DNA of 64,000 bases, from contig JAVRFU010000154.1 of NCBI GenBank assembly GCA_032717465.1, positions 62,001-126,000 on the forward strand, in the 5' to 3' direction. A program made the position numbers and the translations under genes. The notes below the pieces were generated by a model that was not told where the DNA came from, ran no database searches, and worked only from the letters and a program-made list of their open reading frames with translations. Shown here piece by piece: positions 1 to 9,985 of this stretch (its first letter is position 1; the number at the start of each line of letters is the position of its first letter). Source of the stretch: Coenobita brevimanus (lineage: Eukaryota > Arthropoda > Malacostraca > Decapoda > Coenobitidae).

Positions 1-1988
1 ATCAGGCTTCAATCCATCAGGGGTAAGAACATGACCTATATATTCTACCTGATCTGTCTTTAATTTCAGTTTATTTGAGGTTAGCTTCAGATTTCTTTCT
101 CTACATCTCTGTAGCACAGTCTTCAGTCTTTCATCATGTTCTTTCTCGTCACTTCCATATACTAAAATATCATCCATTATAACCTCTACACCTTCTAAAT
201 CATCAAACATCTCGTGCATCCTCCTTTGATAGATTTCTGGAGCTGGACTAACACCAAAACCTAAGCGCAGATACCTGTACCTACCAAAGCATGTGTTGAA
301 AGTGAGAAGTTTTCATGATGCTTCATCTAATTCTAACTGCCAAAATCCTTTGGTGGCATCAAGGACAGAAAATACTTTAGCATTAGACAATCTAGTGGAG
401 ATTTCTTCAATGGTAGGAAGGGGATAATGTTGTCTCTTTAAAGCTTTATTGAGATCTCTAGGGTCTATGCACACTCTGAGTTTGTCACCTTTCTCAACTA
501 TCACCATACTATTTACCCAGTCAGTTGGTGTACTTTCTTTTACAACTACTCCATTTTTCTCCATTTCATCTAATTCTGCCTTCAGTTTAGTTCTAAGTGC
601 TACAGGTACTTTCCTTGGAGGATGCACTACAGGGCTTACACTGGGATCCACCTCTAGGTGAACTCTACCATCAATGCAGCCTAACCCTTGAAAAACATCA
701 GCATATTCTGAAATCAGTGACTTCATCGACACTGGTATTGCAGATTCTGTTGACTTTGCCGTTACTTGTTTCATAAATTTAACAACACCAAGAAGTTCAC
801 AGGCATTCCTACTTAGCAGAGGCTTACAATCAAGATCAACAATATGAAACACAAGTTTGTACCTTTGACTATTATGTAGGCATTCAATCCAAATTTTACC
901 AACTGGAGTAACTTTATCTCCTGTAAAAGACACAAGAACAGTCTTGGTTTTACCTAGTGTTGGTTTGGGCTTCATCATATCAAAAATCTTCTTTGGTAGC
1001 ACACTAACCTCAGCACCAGTGTCAATCAAAGCCCTAAATTCACATTGATGATCTGGAAACTCAAGTTCTATTAAATCATGTTTCTTACCAGACTTACAGT
1101 AGTTTATATTGGAGGATTTACTCTCAGCACACAGATAACCCACTGTCTTATCTTGATACTCATCAGACCCAGAAGAGTAGTCCTGTTCCACACATGCGTT
1201 CCTTACGGACTTACTTCGGGCCTTGCGCTGTCCTTGGGAGGTGCATTTAATCTTGAAATGGCCCCATCGCCCGCACTTGTGACATTCTTGATCAGCAGCA
1301 GGGCAGAATCGGCGATTGAATACGTGCTGGAATCCACAGAACTTGCAGCTTTGTGCATCGATTGGGTTGGGTTCACTTCCATTCCTCTTGGTATTCCTTG
1401 CATTGGCCTTGGTGGCTTTACTTGTAACATTAACAGTGGACTGGAAAGCTGCATTAAATTCCTTTAGGTGTTCCTCACTAACTTCATGGGTTCGGCACTG
1501 GTTCAGAACCTCTTCTAAACTAGGATCATCAATTCTCAAAAGTCTGCTCCTTAAAGTATCATCAATTATACCACAAATAACTCTGTCTCTTAATAATTCG
1601 TCATGCAGGGTACCATAGTTACAGTTCTTGGCCTTCTTTCTTAGGTCTGTGACGAAGCTATCAATACTCTCACCTGGCTGTTGTGTCCTTGTATTAAACA
1701 AATATCTCTCATATGTGGTATACTTCTTTGGTTCAAAGTGCAAATTTAAACTAGCCACTAGCTTTTTGTAGTCTTTCTTTTCCTCTTCAGACACAGGAAG
1801 TGTGTTGTAGATGTCCAGCAGCTCACGACCACCACAGTGAAGGAGTAATGCAACCTTAACTTCATTCTTCTTACCTTCTTTTTCAGAGCTAATTAGGTAT
1901 ATTTCGAACTCCTGGATAAATTTCCTCCAGTTCTCACACAGTTACCTTCCAAAGAAAGAGGACCCGGCAGGCGATTATGGTCGGCCAT
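1..1988 (-). pseudogene. gypsy gag-pol polyprotein, 5' part, two lesions
   Basis: The start is the ATG at 1986-1988, just downstream of the primer-binding site (MADHNRLPG...). Gag follows, then zinc-binding motifs around 1250-1350 (CxxC and CHKCGRWGHFKIKC), then the protease motif ALIDTGAEVSVLP near 1000-1035, then the RT N-terminal half (PTDWVNSMV, LRVCIDPRDLNKAL, FSVLDATKGFWQ). Below 313 the frame continues through the catalytic box VIMDDILVYG near 165-195. Two lesions are visible: a 2-base TG-type insertion around 1935-1941 that shifts gag, and an in-frame TGA at 313-315 within RT where an Arg codon is expected. A defective element is the simplest reading. Confidence 0.85.
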
Positions 1989-2112
1989 CTTCACTTGCTA
2001 ACAATAACAACAACAACGAAGGCCTTGGCTATCTTGTTACAGCTGTTTCACGGAAAACCCTCTTCTTTCGGGTATACAGTCATAATTAGCTTATTCGGGA
2101 GACATTCAAGGA

Positions 2113-2131
2113 AACCCCACACCTGACACCA
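2113..2131 (-). other. Primer-binding site (tRNA-Leu-like)
   Basis: Directly inside the LTR the minus strand reads TGGTGTCAGGTGTGGGG. It begins with TGG, the complement of a tRNA CCA end, and resembles the TGGTGTCAGAAGTGGG sites attributed to tRNA-Leu in other gypsy elements. The tRNA identity is from memory of the family. Confidence 0.6.
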
Positions 2132-2370
2132 TGTAATAATTGTCCGTAAATACGGCAGCAACACGAAAACAACAAAAAGGCCACAATAAAAGCCGGCTGG
2201 TGGGCAGTCTCCAAGAGAGTCTATTTTTTCCAATAATGTTGCAGGAGCTTTCAGTTGGCAACATAAGTATAAGTCTTTTAAATAAATAACAATATATTAC
2301 TAATAGATTCAAGAATAATAATATTGTATTTCCGGTACTATAAGTAAAATATAAGCCAATAATATTATAC
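2132..2370 (-). repeat. 5' LTR of the gypsy element
   Basis: On the minus strand the LTR ends in ...ATTATTACA directly before the primer-binding site. The outer edge is inferred from the switch to Jockey-type sequence and is uncertain by several bases. The partner LTR is outside the window, so length and identity cannot be checked. Confidence 0.55.
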
Positions 2371-2394
2371 TATGCACACACCCACTACCAACCT

Positions 2395-2890
2395 ACCTTT
2401 CAGACTCCTGGTCATCCTCCTTTTGGGACTTTGGTGAAAGCTTTGCCATTGCACTTGATATCTCAAAGGCTTTCAATCGAGTCTGGCATAAATCTTTAAT
2501 TTCCAAACTGCCCTCTTACGGTTTCTATCCTTCTATCTGTGCCTTCATCTCTAGCTTCCTTTCTGATCGTTCTATAGCCGCTGTTGTTGACGGCCATCGT
2601 TCTCCTCCTAGATCTATCAACAGTGGTGTTCCTCAGGGCTCCGTCCTATTACCAACTCTCTTCCTTTTATTCATCAATGACTTTCTAAGCAGTACATCTA
2701 ACCCTATCCACTCGTACGCTGATGACTCCACCCTTCACCTTTCTATTTGGTTCCCGCAACTTCCATCTCAGCAGTTAATTCCGACTCTGAGCTTTTTGGT
2801 TCTGAAATGGTATCAATCATATCTTTTCAATACTTCCTCTAAAATGAACAACTTGCAAGAGAATATAAGGTCATTTGTATATGGTGTAAT
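2395..2890 (+). pseudogene. Jockey-type LINE reverse transcriptase fragment (LINE-J), copy 1
   Basis: An open frame from about 2415 reads through RT core motifs: ALDISKAFNRVWHKS (motif A), INSGVPQGSVLLPTLFLLF (motif B) and SYADDSTLHLS, the YADD catalytic box of motif C. This pattern is typical of Jockey-clade elements of arthropods. No endonuclease or 5' part is present. After about 2770 the sequence departs from the second copy and the frame closes at a TGA near 2910. It encodes an RNA-dependent DNA polymerase remnant only. Confidence 0.85.
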
Positions 2891-3039
2891 GCCTTCTAAA
2901 TGGAGCTGAGAATTTTTAAAAGATTGACAGTAAAATAAATGGATGTAAAGCCCATTTTACTCATTACTCTTCTGTTAAACCTTCCCATTTACCTGCCTCC
3001 TTTTATAGTTCTGGATATTTTACATCCTGTGCCAAAGAA

Positions 3040-3145
3040 AACTATATTTATCTAAGCAGATGCCTTAATCCTGTAAGGGGTGGGCACTGACAAATCACCT
3101 ACATGTCGCCCTGCCCCTGCCATTTCACTGCCCTCTGCCCCAAAG
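3040..3145 (-). repeat. LINE-A 3' tail remnant
   Basis: The stretch reading TATCTAAGCAGATGCCTTAATCC and the following ~90 bases resembles the reversed 3' end of LINE-A as seen at 61451-61550 (the tail that encodes ...GHPKRD and the terminal CTGGCAATAGATAG). Heavily diverged. The same remnant is at 14850-14958. Confidence 0.6.
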
Positions 3146-3420
3146 AAAACTACACATGGATAATGATACCAATGACTGATAATTGCTACAGAACTGCAAA
3201 GCAATACTAACCTTCATTCCACTGTGGCTTAACTTGATGTGTAGTACCAACTGCAGATATGTGGTTTAGTCCAGTCATGGATGGCAGCTAACTTGGTGAA
3301 GAGGTAGAAATGGCCAGAGTTGAGTCACCAGCAATGGCAATCCTTCCACTCCTGAAAATCATCCACACCACATTACTCACTAACTCAAGGATACTGTACT
3401 TGCCTATCTACCTATATATC
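3146..3420. other. Unassigned non-coding stretch in block 1
   Basis: No ORF, RNA gene or TE motif recognised. It is shared with 14959-15225, so it belongs to the duplicated block. Similar anonymous sequence lies at 3746-4077 and 15547-15883. Confidence 0.5.
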
Positions 3421-3745
3421 TATTGCCAGACACCATAATCCCATAATAGGTGGTCGTTTGGCTGCAAGTTAGTTATTTTATATGGAGGGAAACTAACCCA
3501 CCACCAACCCACTTGCTGACACATAGGGATCATGTATGGGTTGGTTATATAGTTACCACCCAATGTTGTAAATGGTTTCCTGGGATCTAGGAAACTTTTT
3601 GGCTTGTCAATCAATGTAAAGCCACTTGAAAAAGAAAACAAGATTAACAAAAAGTGACAGAAAAGATGGCAGAAATAGGAAGAGATGAGGACAGACACAG
3701 GAAAATGAGAGAAAATGTCGCAGTCAAGCTCACCTGGCAACACAC
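3414..3745 (-). mobile_element. SINE-like unit with GATA tail (SINE-G), copy 1
   Basis: On the minus strand the unit ends in GTGTCTGGCAATAGATATATAGG, the same terminal motif as LINE-A. Upstream it has the module found at 39480-39700: a 3'-splice-acceptor-like pyrimidine run and AG, then GACAAGCC...GTTTCCT...GGAAACCATTTAC, then GGGTGGTAAC, then the CAGCAAGTGGGTTGG segment. It is non-coding. Sharing a 3' end with a LINE is typical of a SINE or other non-autonomous passenger. No clear RNA polymerase III head was seen in this copy. Confidence 0.6.
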
Positions 3746-4077
3746 GTTTATATACGGTACTGTGATCCCTTGGTTATCATGCATAACTGGTACAAGGCTT
3801 GGTGTATGATAAATAACTTGCACAATAACAAAAGCACACTACCTATGGGATTTACCCTACAGTACCGGGCACCCCAAGTGCAATCCCAAATTTTCCCTTT
3901 GACAATAACACAGACCAACTAAATACATACATTACGATATGCTGTGCATCAGAAACACACACAGGCATGGTTAGATTAATAGAAAGTGAAGACACAATAA
4001 GGAACACACACCACAGAAAGACATGAGATGGGCTTGAGATAGGGGGTTCTCATATTAAGGGGTGGAGAATTATCATT

Positions 4078-5446
4078 AATGGCAGTAGAATGGATTTGGA
4101 AGATGTGCAGACTGGCCTGGGAGGAAGGCAGAGTCCCGAAGGATTGGAAGTCACGTATAACCATTCCCCTGTACAAAGGAAAAGGGGAAAAAGTGTATGG
4201 TAGGAGACCTACTGACAGAGTTTGGGAAATAACAGAAGAATTAGTTGAAAAACAGGGAGGTTTTAGGAAGGGATCAGGTTGTGCAGATCACATATTCATT
4301 CTTAGGTCTTTAGTGGAGAAGTTTGTAGAGAACAGACAGAAGTTGTATGTGGCTTCATGGATTTGGAGAAAGCATGTGACAGGGTGGATAGACAAGGAAT
4401 GTGGAAAGTATTAGGAATACATGGAGTAAATGGGAAGTTGTTGAAAGCCATGAAGAGTATGTATAAGGGTGCTAAGGCTGCAGTGTATGTGGATAGGGAA
4501 CTGAGTGAATTGTTCTCTTTGAAGGCTGGATTGAAACAGGGACGTGTCATGTCTCCATGGCTGTTCAATCTGTATATGGATGGGGTTATAAAAGAGACAC
4601 AAGGTAGGACAGCAGATGTTGGAGCAGCGCTGATGACAAAGGCCAGTGTGTGGAAACTCCCTGTACTGTTGTTTGCAGGTGATATTGTGTTGTTAAGTGA
4701 AGATGAAGGGGAGTTGCAACGCTTGTTGGATGAGTTTGGGGGAGCGTGTAAGAAACGGAATCTAAAAGTGAATGTAGGGAAGAGTAAAGTTATGGTCTTT
4801 GAGAGAAGTGAAGTCAGTGAATACAGAGTGAGACTAGATGAGGAGGAAATGGAAAATGTGCGAGCATTTAAGTACCTGGGTAGTGTGATGAGTAAAGATG
4901 GAAGTTTGGAGGGTGAAGTGCTTGAAAGGGTACAACATGGAAGAAAGGGTGCAGGTTCTTTGAGGGCAGTGATAAGAAACAGGGAAGTGAGCATGGAGGT
5001 GAAAAAGTTACTGCATGACAGTACTGTGATAACAACTTTAACGTATGGAAGTGAAGCTTGAACCTTGTTGGAAGGACACAAGTCAAGAGAAAGGGCAATG
5101 GAAAGGAGTTATTTGAGAGGAGCATGTGGAGTCACATGGAGAGACAGCCTGACAAATGAGGATGTGAAGGAACGTTGTGGTGTAGGTGGGATAGGAAGCG
5201 TTACGAGAAGCAATTTGAGGTGGTTTGGCCATGTGGAGAAGATGAAGAGTGACAGACTGACGAGGAGTGTGTGTGTGAGTGAGGTGGAGGGAGGACAAGG
5301 CCAAGGATGAGATGGTGGGAAGGAATGGAGAGGTACATGAGAGCGGGGTGTGTAAGCTGGGAGCATGGCATTGGACAGGGCAACATAGAGGTAATTTGTT
5401 TGTGGTCATCCCTTATGGGATAAAGGTGTCTGGCAATAGATAGATA
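4078..5446 (+). pseudogene. LINE-B-like reverse transcriptase, 5'-truncated copy 1
   Basis: The copy starts inside RT (VEWIWKMCRLAWEEGRV) and runs through PLYKGKG, QGGFRKGSGC, MDLEKACDRVDRQGM (motif A), LKQGRVMSPWLFNLYMDGV (motif B), the motif C position, and the C-terminal region with TYGSEA, LRWFGHVEKM and the 3' end CTGGCAATAGATAGATAGA. Lesions are a frameshift near 4355 (one base missing before the ATGGATTTGGAG segment), TGA at 5059-5061 where Trp is expected, and a further shift near 5300. The catalytic box reads FAGDIVLLSE instead of FADD, so the first Asp is lost. Dead copy; no endonuclease. Confidence 0.85.
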
Positions 5447-5890
5447 GACACAGCAGCTGTAGCTGGTAAATTATTTTCTTCAGTTTTACAATCCTCACAT
5501 TCATGCATCTTTGGAGTTTATATGATATCATACAAATATTGTGTGTTCTTCATTAGTCTGATAGTTAATGCAATTATTATATGCATTCTGTGACCAGGAT
5601 TTGCAACACATTTCCTGTCACTATTGTACATGTCACTAATTATATTTGATTTCTGTATTTTCAACAATGTTTTTATTACGTTTCCAGGTGTCAAAAACAC
5701 AATAATTGTGTTATGATTTTATGGAACTTTATAATTAACATCTGTACCTCTGGCAAACTCTGAATATCATTTAAACTCCTGTTTGTCAAAAAAAAAATAA
5801 TAATAATAATAATAATAATAATCACAATAATATTTTCAGTATGAAATATTAAATTTTGAGCTTATTTACAGTTTCCAAGCATTTTCAGTG
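5447..5890. other. AT-rich non-coding spacer with (TAA)n
   Basis: No gene recognised. It contains an A-run followed by a clean (TAA/ATA)n microsatellite at about 5789-5823. Confidence 0.7.
5789..5823. repeat. (TAA)n microsatellite
   Basis: A run of A then about nine consecutive TAA units. Confidence 0.95.
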
Positions 5891-5899
5891 TTAGATATT

Positions 5900-6863
5900 G
5901 AAACTTCATTGTCAGGTCAACTTGGGAAATATCAAGAAACAGGACCTCCTTTCCCACCCCAGGGCAGAGTGAGGAGTAGCAACGTCCAGACAGCCCAAAT
6001 TTGCCCAATCCAATGGGTTATACTTCCATACATTCATCATTCATGCCCCCAGAATCCTGGCTCTATCAGATACGCTAAAAACATTCACCATGTTCTGTAG
6101 CTTCACACAAATGTATCCAATAGAGTCAATCCAGACGATACCACGCTAAAAAGGGGTGCCAAATCCCTGATCATGCACTTCTCCTCACAACATTCATCCA
6201 GCCAGCTCAATCTCTTGTCAGTTCCCTAGCCTCACAGACTTCCAAACCTCTCTTCCTCACACTCATCCACCATCTCTCTCCACCTTCTCCTTGGCCTACC
6301 TCACCTCCTCCTTCCTTCAAATTCACTCAGCTATACCTTTTTCATCACTCTATTGTTATTCATTCTCTCCACTCAGTACACTCTCTTTGATTCTGGTGTC
6401 CACCGACTTCCTCACTCCACATCTTTCACAAATCACATTATTTCGTATCCTACCCACCTTCGGTGCTCCACATACATTTCTTAGCAGTCTCATCTTAGTT
6501 GCTCTCACTCTTGACTTTTCATTTTCATGCCACACTACACTCTCATGTCAAAATTGGCACTAACACTCCTTCATGTAAGCCTCATGCAGCTGCAACTCTC
6601 AAGCCTCTGTTTCTTATCAAGGCCTTCACCGCACCAGCTACTTTTCCTTGTGTCACTCTACTTTCAACTTCTTTTGCACATTTCCCTCTCTTTTCTATCA
6701 CTGTACTCAAGTAACTGAACTCTTTCACCAATTCCAGTCTCTCTCGATTCACCGCAACATAGCACTGGGAGTAACTTTCTCTCTCAATAACCATCACTTT
6801 TCTCTTTTCTACACTTACTCTCAAGATGCAATGCTCACAGACATCTGCTAAACTCTGCACTAG
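5900..6863 (-). pseudogene. LINE-D 3' fragment, decayed
   Basis: On the minus strand 6860-6582 encodes a thumb region like other LINEs here: LADVCEHCILRVSVEKRKVM, then VKEFSYLSTVIEKRGK, then VKALIRNRG. Downstream (6580-6120) broken frames still show GRPRRRWRE, the arginine-rich segment following RWFGHV in the related LINEs, and a 3' UTR-like stretch to about 5900. Many stops and frameshifts. It differs from LINE-A, -B and -C, so it is a separate, older family. Confidence 0.7.
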
Positions 6864-6885
6864 GCTAGCAAGTTCTTGTCCGGTA

Positions 6886-7411
6886 CAGGCATACCCCGAT
6901 TAAATGAAGTAAATGGTTAGGTAAAACCCCATCATTAGGCGGGGTATCATAATACATTGGGGTACTTTTAACAAGTACCTTGGGTTTCCATCCAAACCAA
7001 GCCCAAAACCCAGCCAAATGAGCCAAAAAACAAGTTTAAACCCAATCTAAATGGCTTAACAGCTGTCAAGGAAGCTAACCGAAGCCTAACACCTGTAAAT
7101 AGCTCACTAAAACCAACCAATAAAGTAAAAAAATTGTCAAATATAAGTCTGGCAAAAAATTAAGCTTAGTAAACTGTACCCCAAAATGACAATGTTCAAC
7201 CCACCTATGGCTAAAACACATTAATCTAAGTCTAAAAAGAGTTTATAAATCAATCTAAACACAATTTTTGTCTAAATTATCACCAAAATCAGTAAAAAAA
7301 AATCAAAATCCATCACTAAACAGGGGTTTGGCCATCATTAGGCAGGATATGGTGCAATTTCTACCATCGTTAAGCCAGGGTATTGTATATTGAGGTACAG
7401 TATTACTGTAT
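6886..7411. mobile_element. Candidate Tigger-like MITE
   Basis: The left edge reads TA-CAGGCATACCCCGATTAAATG, resembling the CAGGCATACC ends of Tigger/pogo elements. The right end has an inverted counterpart near 7360-7400 (CGTTAAGCCAGGGTATTG). The motif CCATCATTAGGC or a close variant occurs at about 6929, 7331 and 7363. There is no ORF, as expected for a non-autonomous element. Right edge and class are uncertain. Confidence 0.4.
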
Positions 7412-7492
7412 TTGCAAGCAGTACTGCACCAGCAGTATGCACTAGGTTCGCCCCAAACACGTTCTCGCCGAACGTGCTCGCTATTATATGCG

Positions 7493-8349
7493 TGTGAGGG
7501 ATAAGATAGGTATACTTAAGTTAGAGTAGTTTCTTAGGCTTGCTGAGTGTATTTGTTTAGATTCCTTGTCTTCAGTATAATTTATTCTGTAGTCTGATAC
7601 AGATAGTTTGGGATCGAAACAGTTACTTAGTGATGTTTTAACAGGTTATGGTTCATTCACGTAAATGGGGTTCGATCAGTGCTCCAGAAGTACTCCCCTT
7701 TTCGAGATTTTGTTTGATTATGAATTTAATGCTGATTCATTCTGAGATCATGAATCAACTATCTCATTACTTCGGTAGTTGAACTGGACAAGAACCATTC
7801 TCATTCGGCCTAGAGACCTTCTTCCTCACTAGTTTCTCTACCTCCATACTGGACGGTAAGATTACACAGTGCTTTGTGCTTTAACTATATTTTGATTTAA
7901 GATATCAGAAAACTTTCTGAAATACTTAACTTGATTTTATATAGTGATCCATCAATACTTTGTGTTTACGACTTGCGTGTCATCTGTGATATACCTAAGT
8001 GTTTTGTGGGCTGTGCTAATTCTTATCGTTTTCCAATCTAGGAGGCAGGACCCTACCCACGTCAAGGGCCGGGCTAGGGAGGCGTCCTGAGTGTGAATTG
8101 TGTAGCCGTGGTGCAGTATCTACGGTGTCTAGGTGGCAGTACCAGGAGGAACTTCAGAGGACCAGAGCCATTGTTGGGTGTTGTGTGAAAGGCCTAACCA
8201 CATGATGGGCCTGATTACTTGTGTCCTTCTGTGTAATGCCTCCTTAATGACTTGTGAATAGATGTATATAATTTTTGCTCTCTTTCCTTGACCTCAGATA
8301 GGGTAAGCAATAGTCCGTCCTGAAATCCGGTGAATAATATTCCTTTACA
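7493..8349 (+). repeat. 5' LTR of the Gmr1-type element
   Basis: 857 bases, begins TGTGAGGGATAAG and ends ATTCCTTTACA, giving TG...CA termini. Almost identical to 13099-13960. Confidence 0.95.
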
Positions 8350-8372
8350 TATGGCGACCCTGCTGCTAGGAT
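8350..8372 (+). other. Probable primer-binding site
   Basis: TATGGCGACCCTGCTGC follows the 5' LTR directly. The TGG at 8352 could pair with a tRNA CCA end. The tRNA was not identified. The 5' leader then runs to 8788 and ends in a T-run (8769-8785) directly before the gag ATG. Confidence 0.5.
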
Positions 8373-8788
8373 ACGACTGCTTACTCCTTTCTGTGGTAGA
8401 GGGAATTGAAGTTATTATACAATTATTCAACCACTTCAGCTAGGTATGTTGTGTAACCTGCCTATGATTATTGCCCGCCATGGGTAGCTTGCCATCCTTG
8501 GGGCCCGGAGGTAAGCCTTTTATACACCAAGTATAATTTCCGTATACCAATATTTGTATACTGTATACCAAATTTCTGACTACTGCTCGCATCCTGCAGA
8601 TAGTTTCGTGTTGTCTTCTGTCCTGAGAAGAGAGAACTATCATTCAGTTAGGATCTTGTATGTCATAGTCATTATAATCCATAGACTTAAGCCTCATATC
8701 TCGGTAGGAGCTACGTGAGGTTCTCCCATACTTGTGGGAGTGAGAAGCTAGTTATTTTGCATTATTAATTTTTTTTTTTTTTTTTACC

Positions 8789-9985
8789 ATGGATGATTCT
8801 ATTGACACTCTTAAAAATCAAGCCGAATCTCTGGGGCTTAAAGGGAATGAAGTGGCTCAATATGTGCTCCAACAACAAGCCATAGCTCGTGAGGAAAGAC
8901 AAAGGGAGAGAGAAAAGAGAGAAAGGGAGAGAGAGAGAGAAAGACAGAAGGAACGAGAAGTGAGAGAGCTCGAGAGATTAAAATTAGAATGCGATCTACA
9001 GTTAGCCAAAAACGCTCAACCTTCAAGAACAGTTTCTGATCCCCCTGAAACAGGTAGACCTAAACTACCCTTTTATAAGGATGGAGAAGATATCTCTTCA
9101 TATCTCATTAGATTTGAAAGGATTGCTAGTCTTCTGGGAATTAATAGTGACACTTATGCAGTTTGCTTGGGTAGCCTCCTGACAGGAAAATGTGTAGACA
9201 TATATACTAGTTTGTCTCCAGAGATTACAAAAGACTATAACTTGTTAAAAGATGCTCTTTTGAGAGGCTTTGCTAAAACCCCAGATAGTTACCGCCAGGA
9301 GTTTAAGACTGCTAGGATAAAGTTTGGGGAAACCTATGATATGTTTTCCATTCAACTAAGCCGTCTTCTTGATCAGTGGATGGCCTCTTGCTCCATACAG
9401 AAAGAGTATAAGTCTTTAAGAGACTTCATTCTCCTTGATCAGTTTTTGTCATCGCTTTCCCCAGACTTGAGAACCTTCATCAAGGAACATAATGTGACTC
9501 TTCTGAAGGAGGCAGTGACCCTGGCTGATAACTGGGCATCGGCTCACAGCGCTTACCCTAAATCAAAATTTGATCCTAGTAAAGGTAAGAAAGTTGGTAC
9601 TTCTAGTTCAAGTCAATTTAACCAATCTGATGCAAGTAAACAGTCAGGCCAGTTACCGTCTGTCACAGCCTCTCGCAAGAGAGATTATTCTAATGTAACT
9701 TGTCACGGATGTGGTGAGAAGGGGCACATCAAACCCCGTTGCCCTAAGAATCCTCTTGCTTTTAAACAGCTAACCCCAGCAGCTCCTGAACAGAGAATAG
9801 GATATTGTTTCAAAGATAGTCATCTCCCAGATTATACCACAGGTGGAACTGTTAATGGCTCTTGGGTTTCCACTATTATTAGGGACAGTGGATGTTCATG
9901 TATACTTGTATCTGAAGAGGTTCTTCCAGATATTGATGTGTCAGGGTGTAAGATGGTAGAGGTATCGGATTATCTGGGGCCTTAA
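8789..9985 (+). CDS. gag: Gag plus protease N-part of the Gmr1-type element
   Basis: 398 residues. The ATG sits in ACCATGG, a strong animal start context. Residues 30-75 form a very charged Arg/Glu-rich segment, probably a coiled coil. Residues 90-260 look like a retroelement capsid core (LPFYKDGEDISSYLIRFERI...). A CCHC zinc knuckle CHGCGEKGHIKPRC is at 305-318 and should bind the element RNA. The protease motif IIRDSGCSCILVSEE begins at 363, with D366 as candidate catalytic Asp. The frame stops at TAA 9983-9985 inside the protease. The protease continues one frame over in the next ORF, so this is a gag-pol polyprotein broken near 9975-9982, most simply by one extra G in a GGGG run. Confidence 0.88.
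   Translation: MDDSIDTLKNQAESLGLKGNEVAQYVLQQQAIAREERQREREKRERERERERQKEREVRELERLKLECDLQLAKNAQPSRTVSDPPETGRPKLPFYKDGEDISSYLIRFERIASLLGINSDTYAVCLGSLLTGKCVDIYTSLSPEITKDYNLLKDALLRGFAKTPDSYRQEFKTARIKFGETYDMFSIQLSRLLDQWMASCSIQKEYKSLRDFILLDQFLSSLSPDLRTFIKEHNVTLLKEAVTLADNWASAHSAYPKSKFDPSKGKKVGTSSSSQFNQSDASKQSGQLPSVTASRKRDYSNVTCHGCGEKGHIKPRCPKNPLAFKQLTPAAPEQRIGYCFKDSHLPDYTTGGTVNGSWVSTIIRDSGCSCILVSEEVLPDIDVSGCKMVEVSDYLGP

Larger units (their letters stand above)
1..2370 (-). mobile_element. Ty3/gypsy LTR retrotransposon, truncated by window edge
   Basis: Read on the minus strand, this stretch has an LTR end, a primer-binding site, gag, a CCHC zinc knuckle, a retropepsin-type protease and the start of reverse transcriptase, in the standard gag-PR-RT order. 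The rest (RNase H, integrase, 3' LTR) would lie left of base 1. The outer LTR edge is placed near 2370 because the sequence from about 2373 onward is a different repeat that recurs at 14134 without any LTR. I found no clear target-site duplication. Coding is broken in two places, so this copy is probably dead. Confidence 0.85.
2373..4945. repeat. Duplicated block 1, copy 1
   Basis: From about 2373 to 4945 the order is Jockey RT piece, LINE-A tail remnant (minus), anonymous stretch, SINE-like unit (minus), anonymous stretch, LINE-B-like RT (plus). The same order recurs at 14134-16775 with scattered substitutions. Inside the Jockey part the copies differ: bases about 2772-3045 here are partly replaced relative to 14535-14850. 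The left edge coincides with the gypsy LTR. The right limit is set by where copy 2 is interrupted. Confidence 0.8.

Noticed and set aside
4302..5081. Ser/Thr/Pro- and Leu-rich minus-strand ORFs opposite the LINEs (also 20363-21001, 21382-22116, 23676-24679, 56974-57810)
   Set aside because: They are antisense shadows of LINE coding. GAR-rich sense codons give Ser/Pro/Leu-rich antisense frames. They have no start context or domain of their own.
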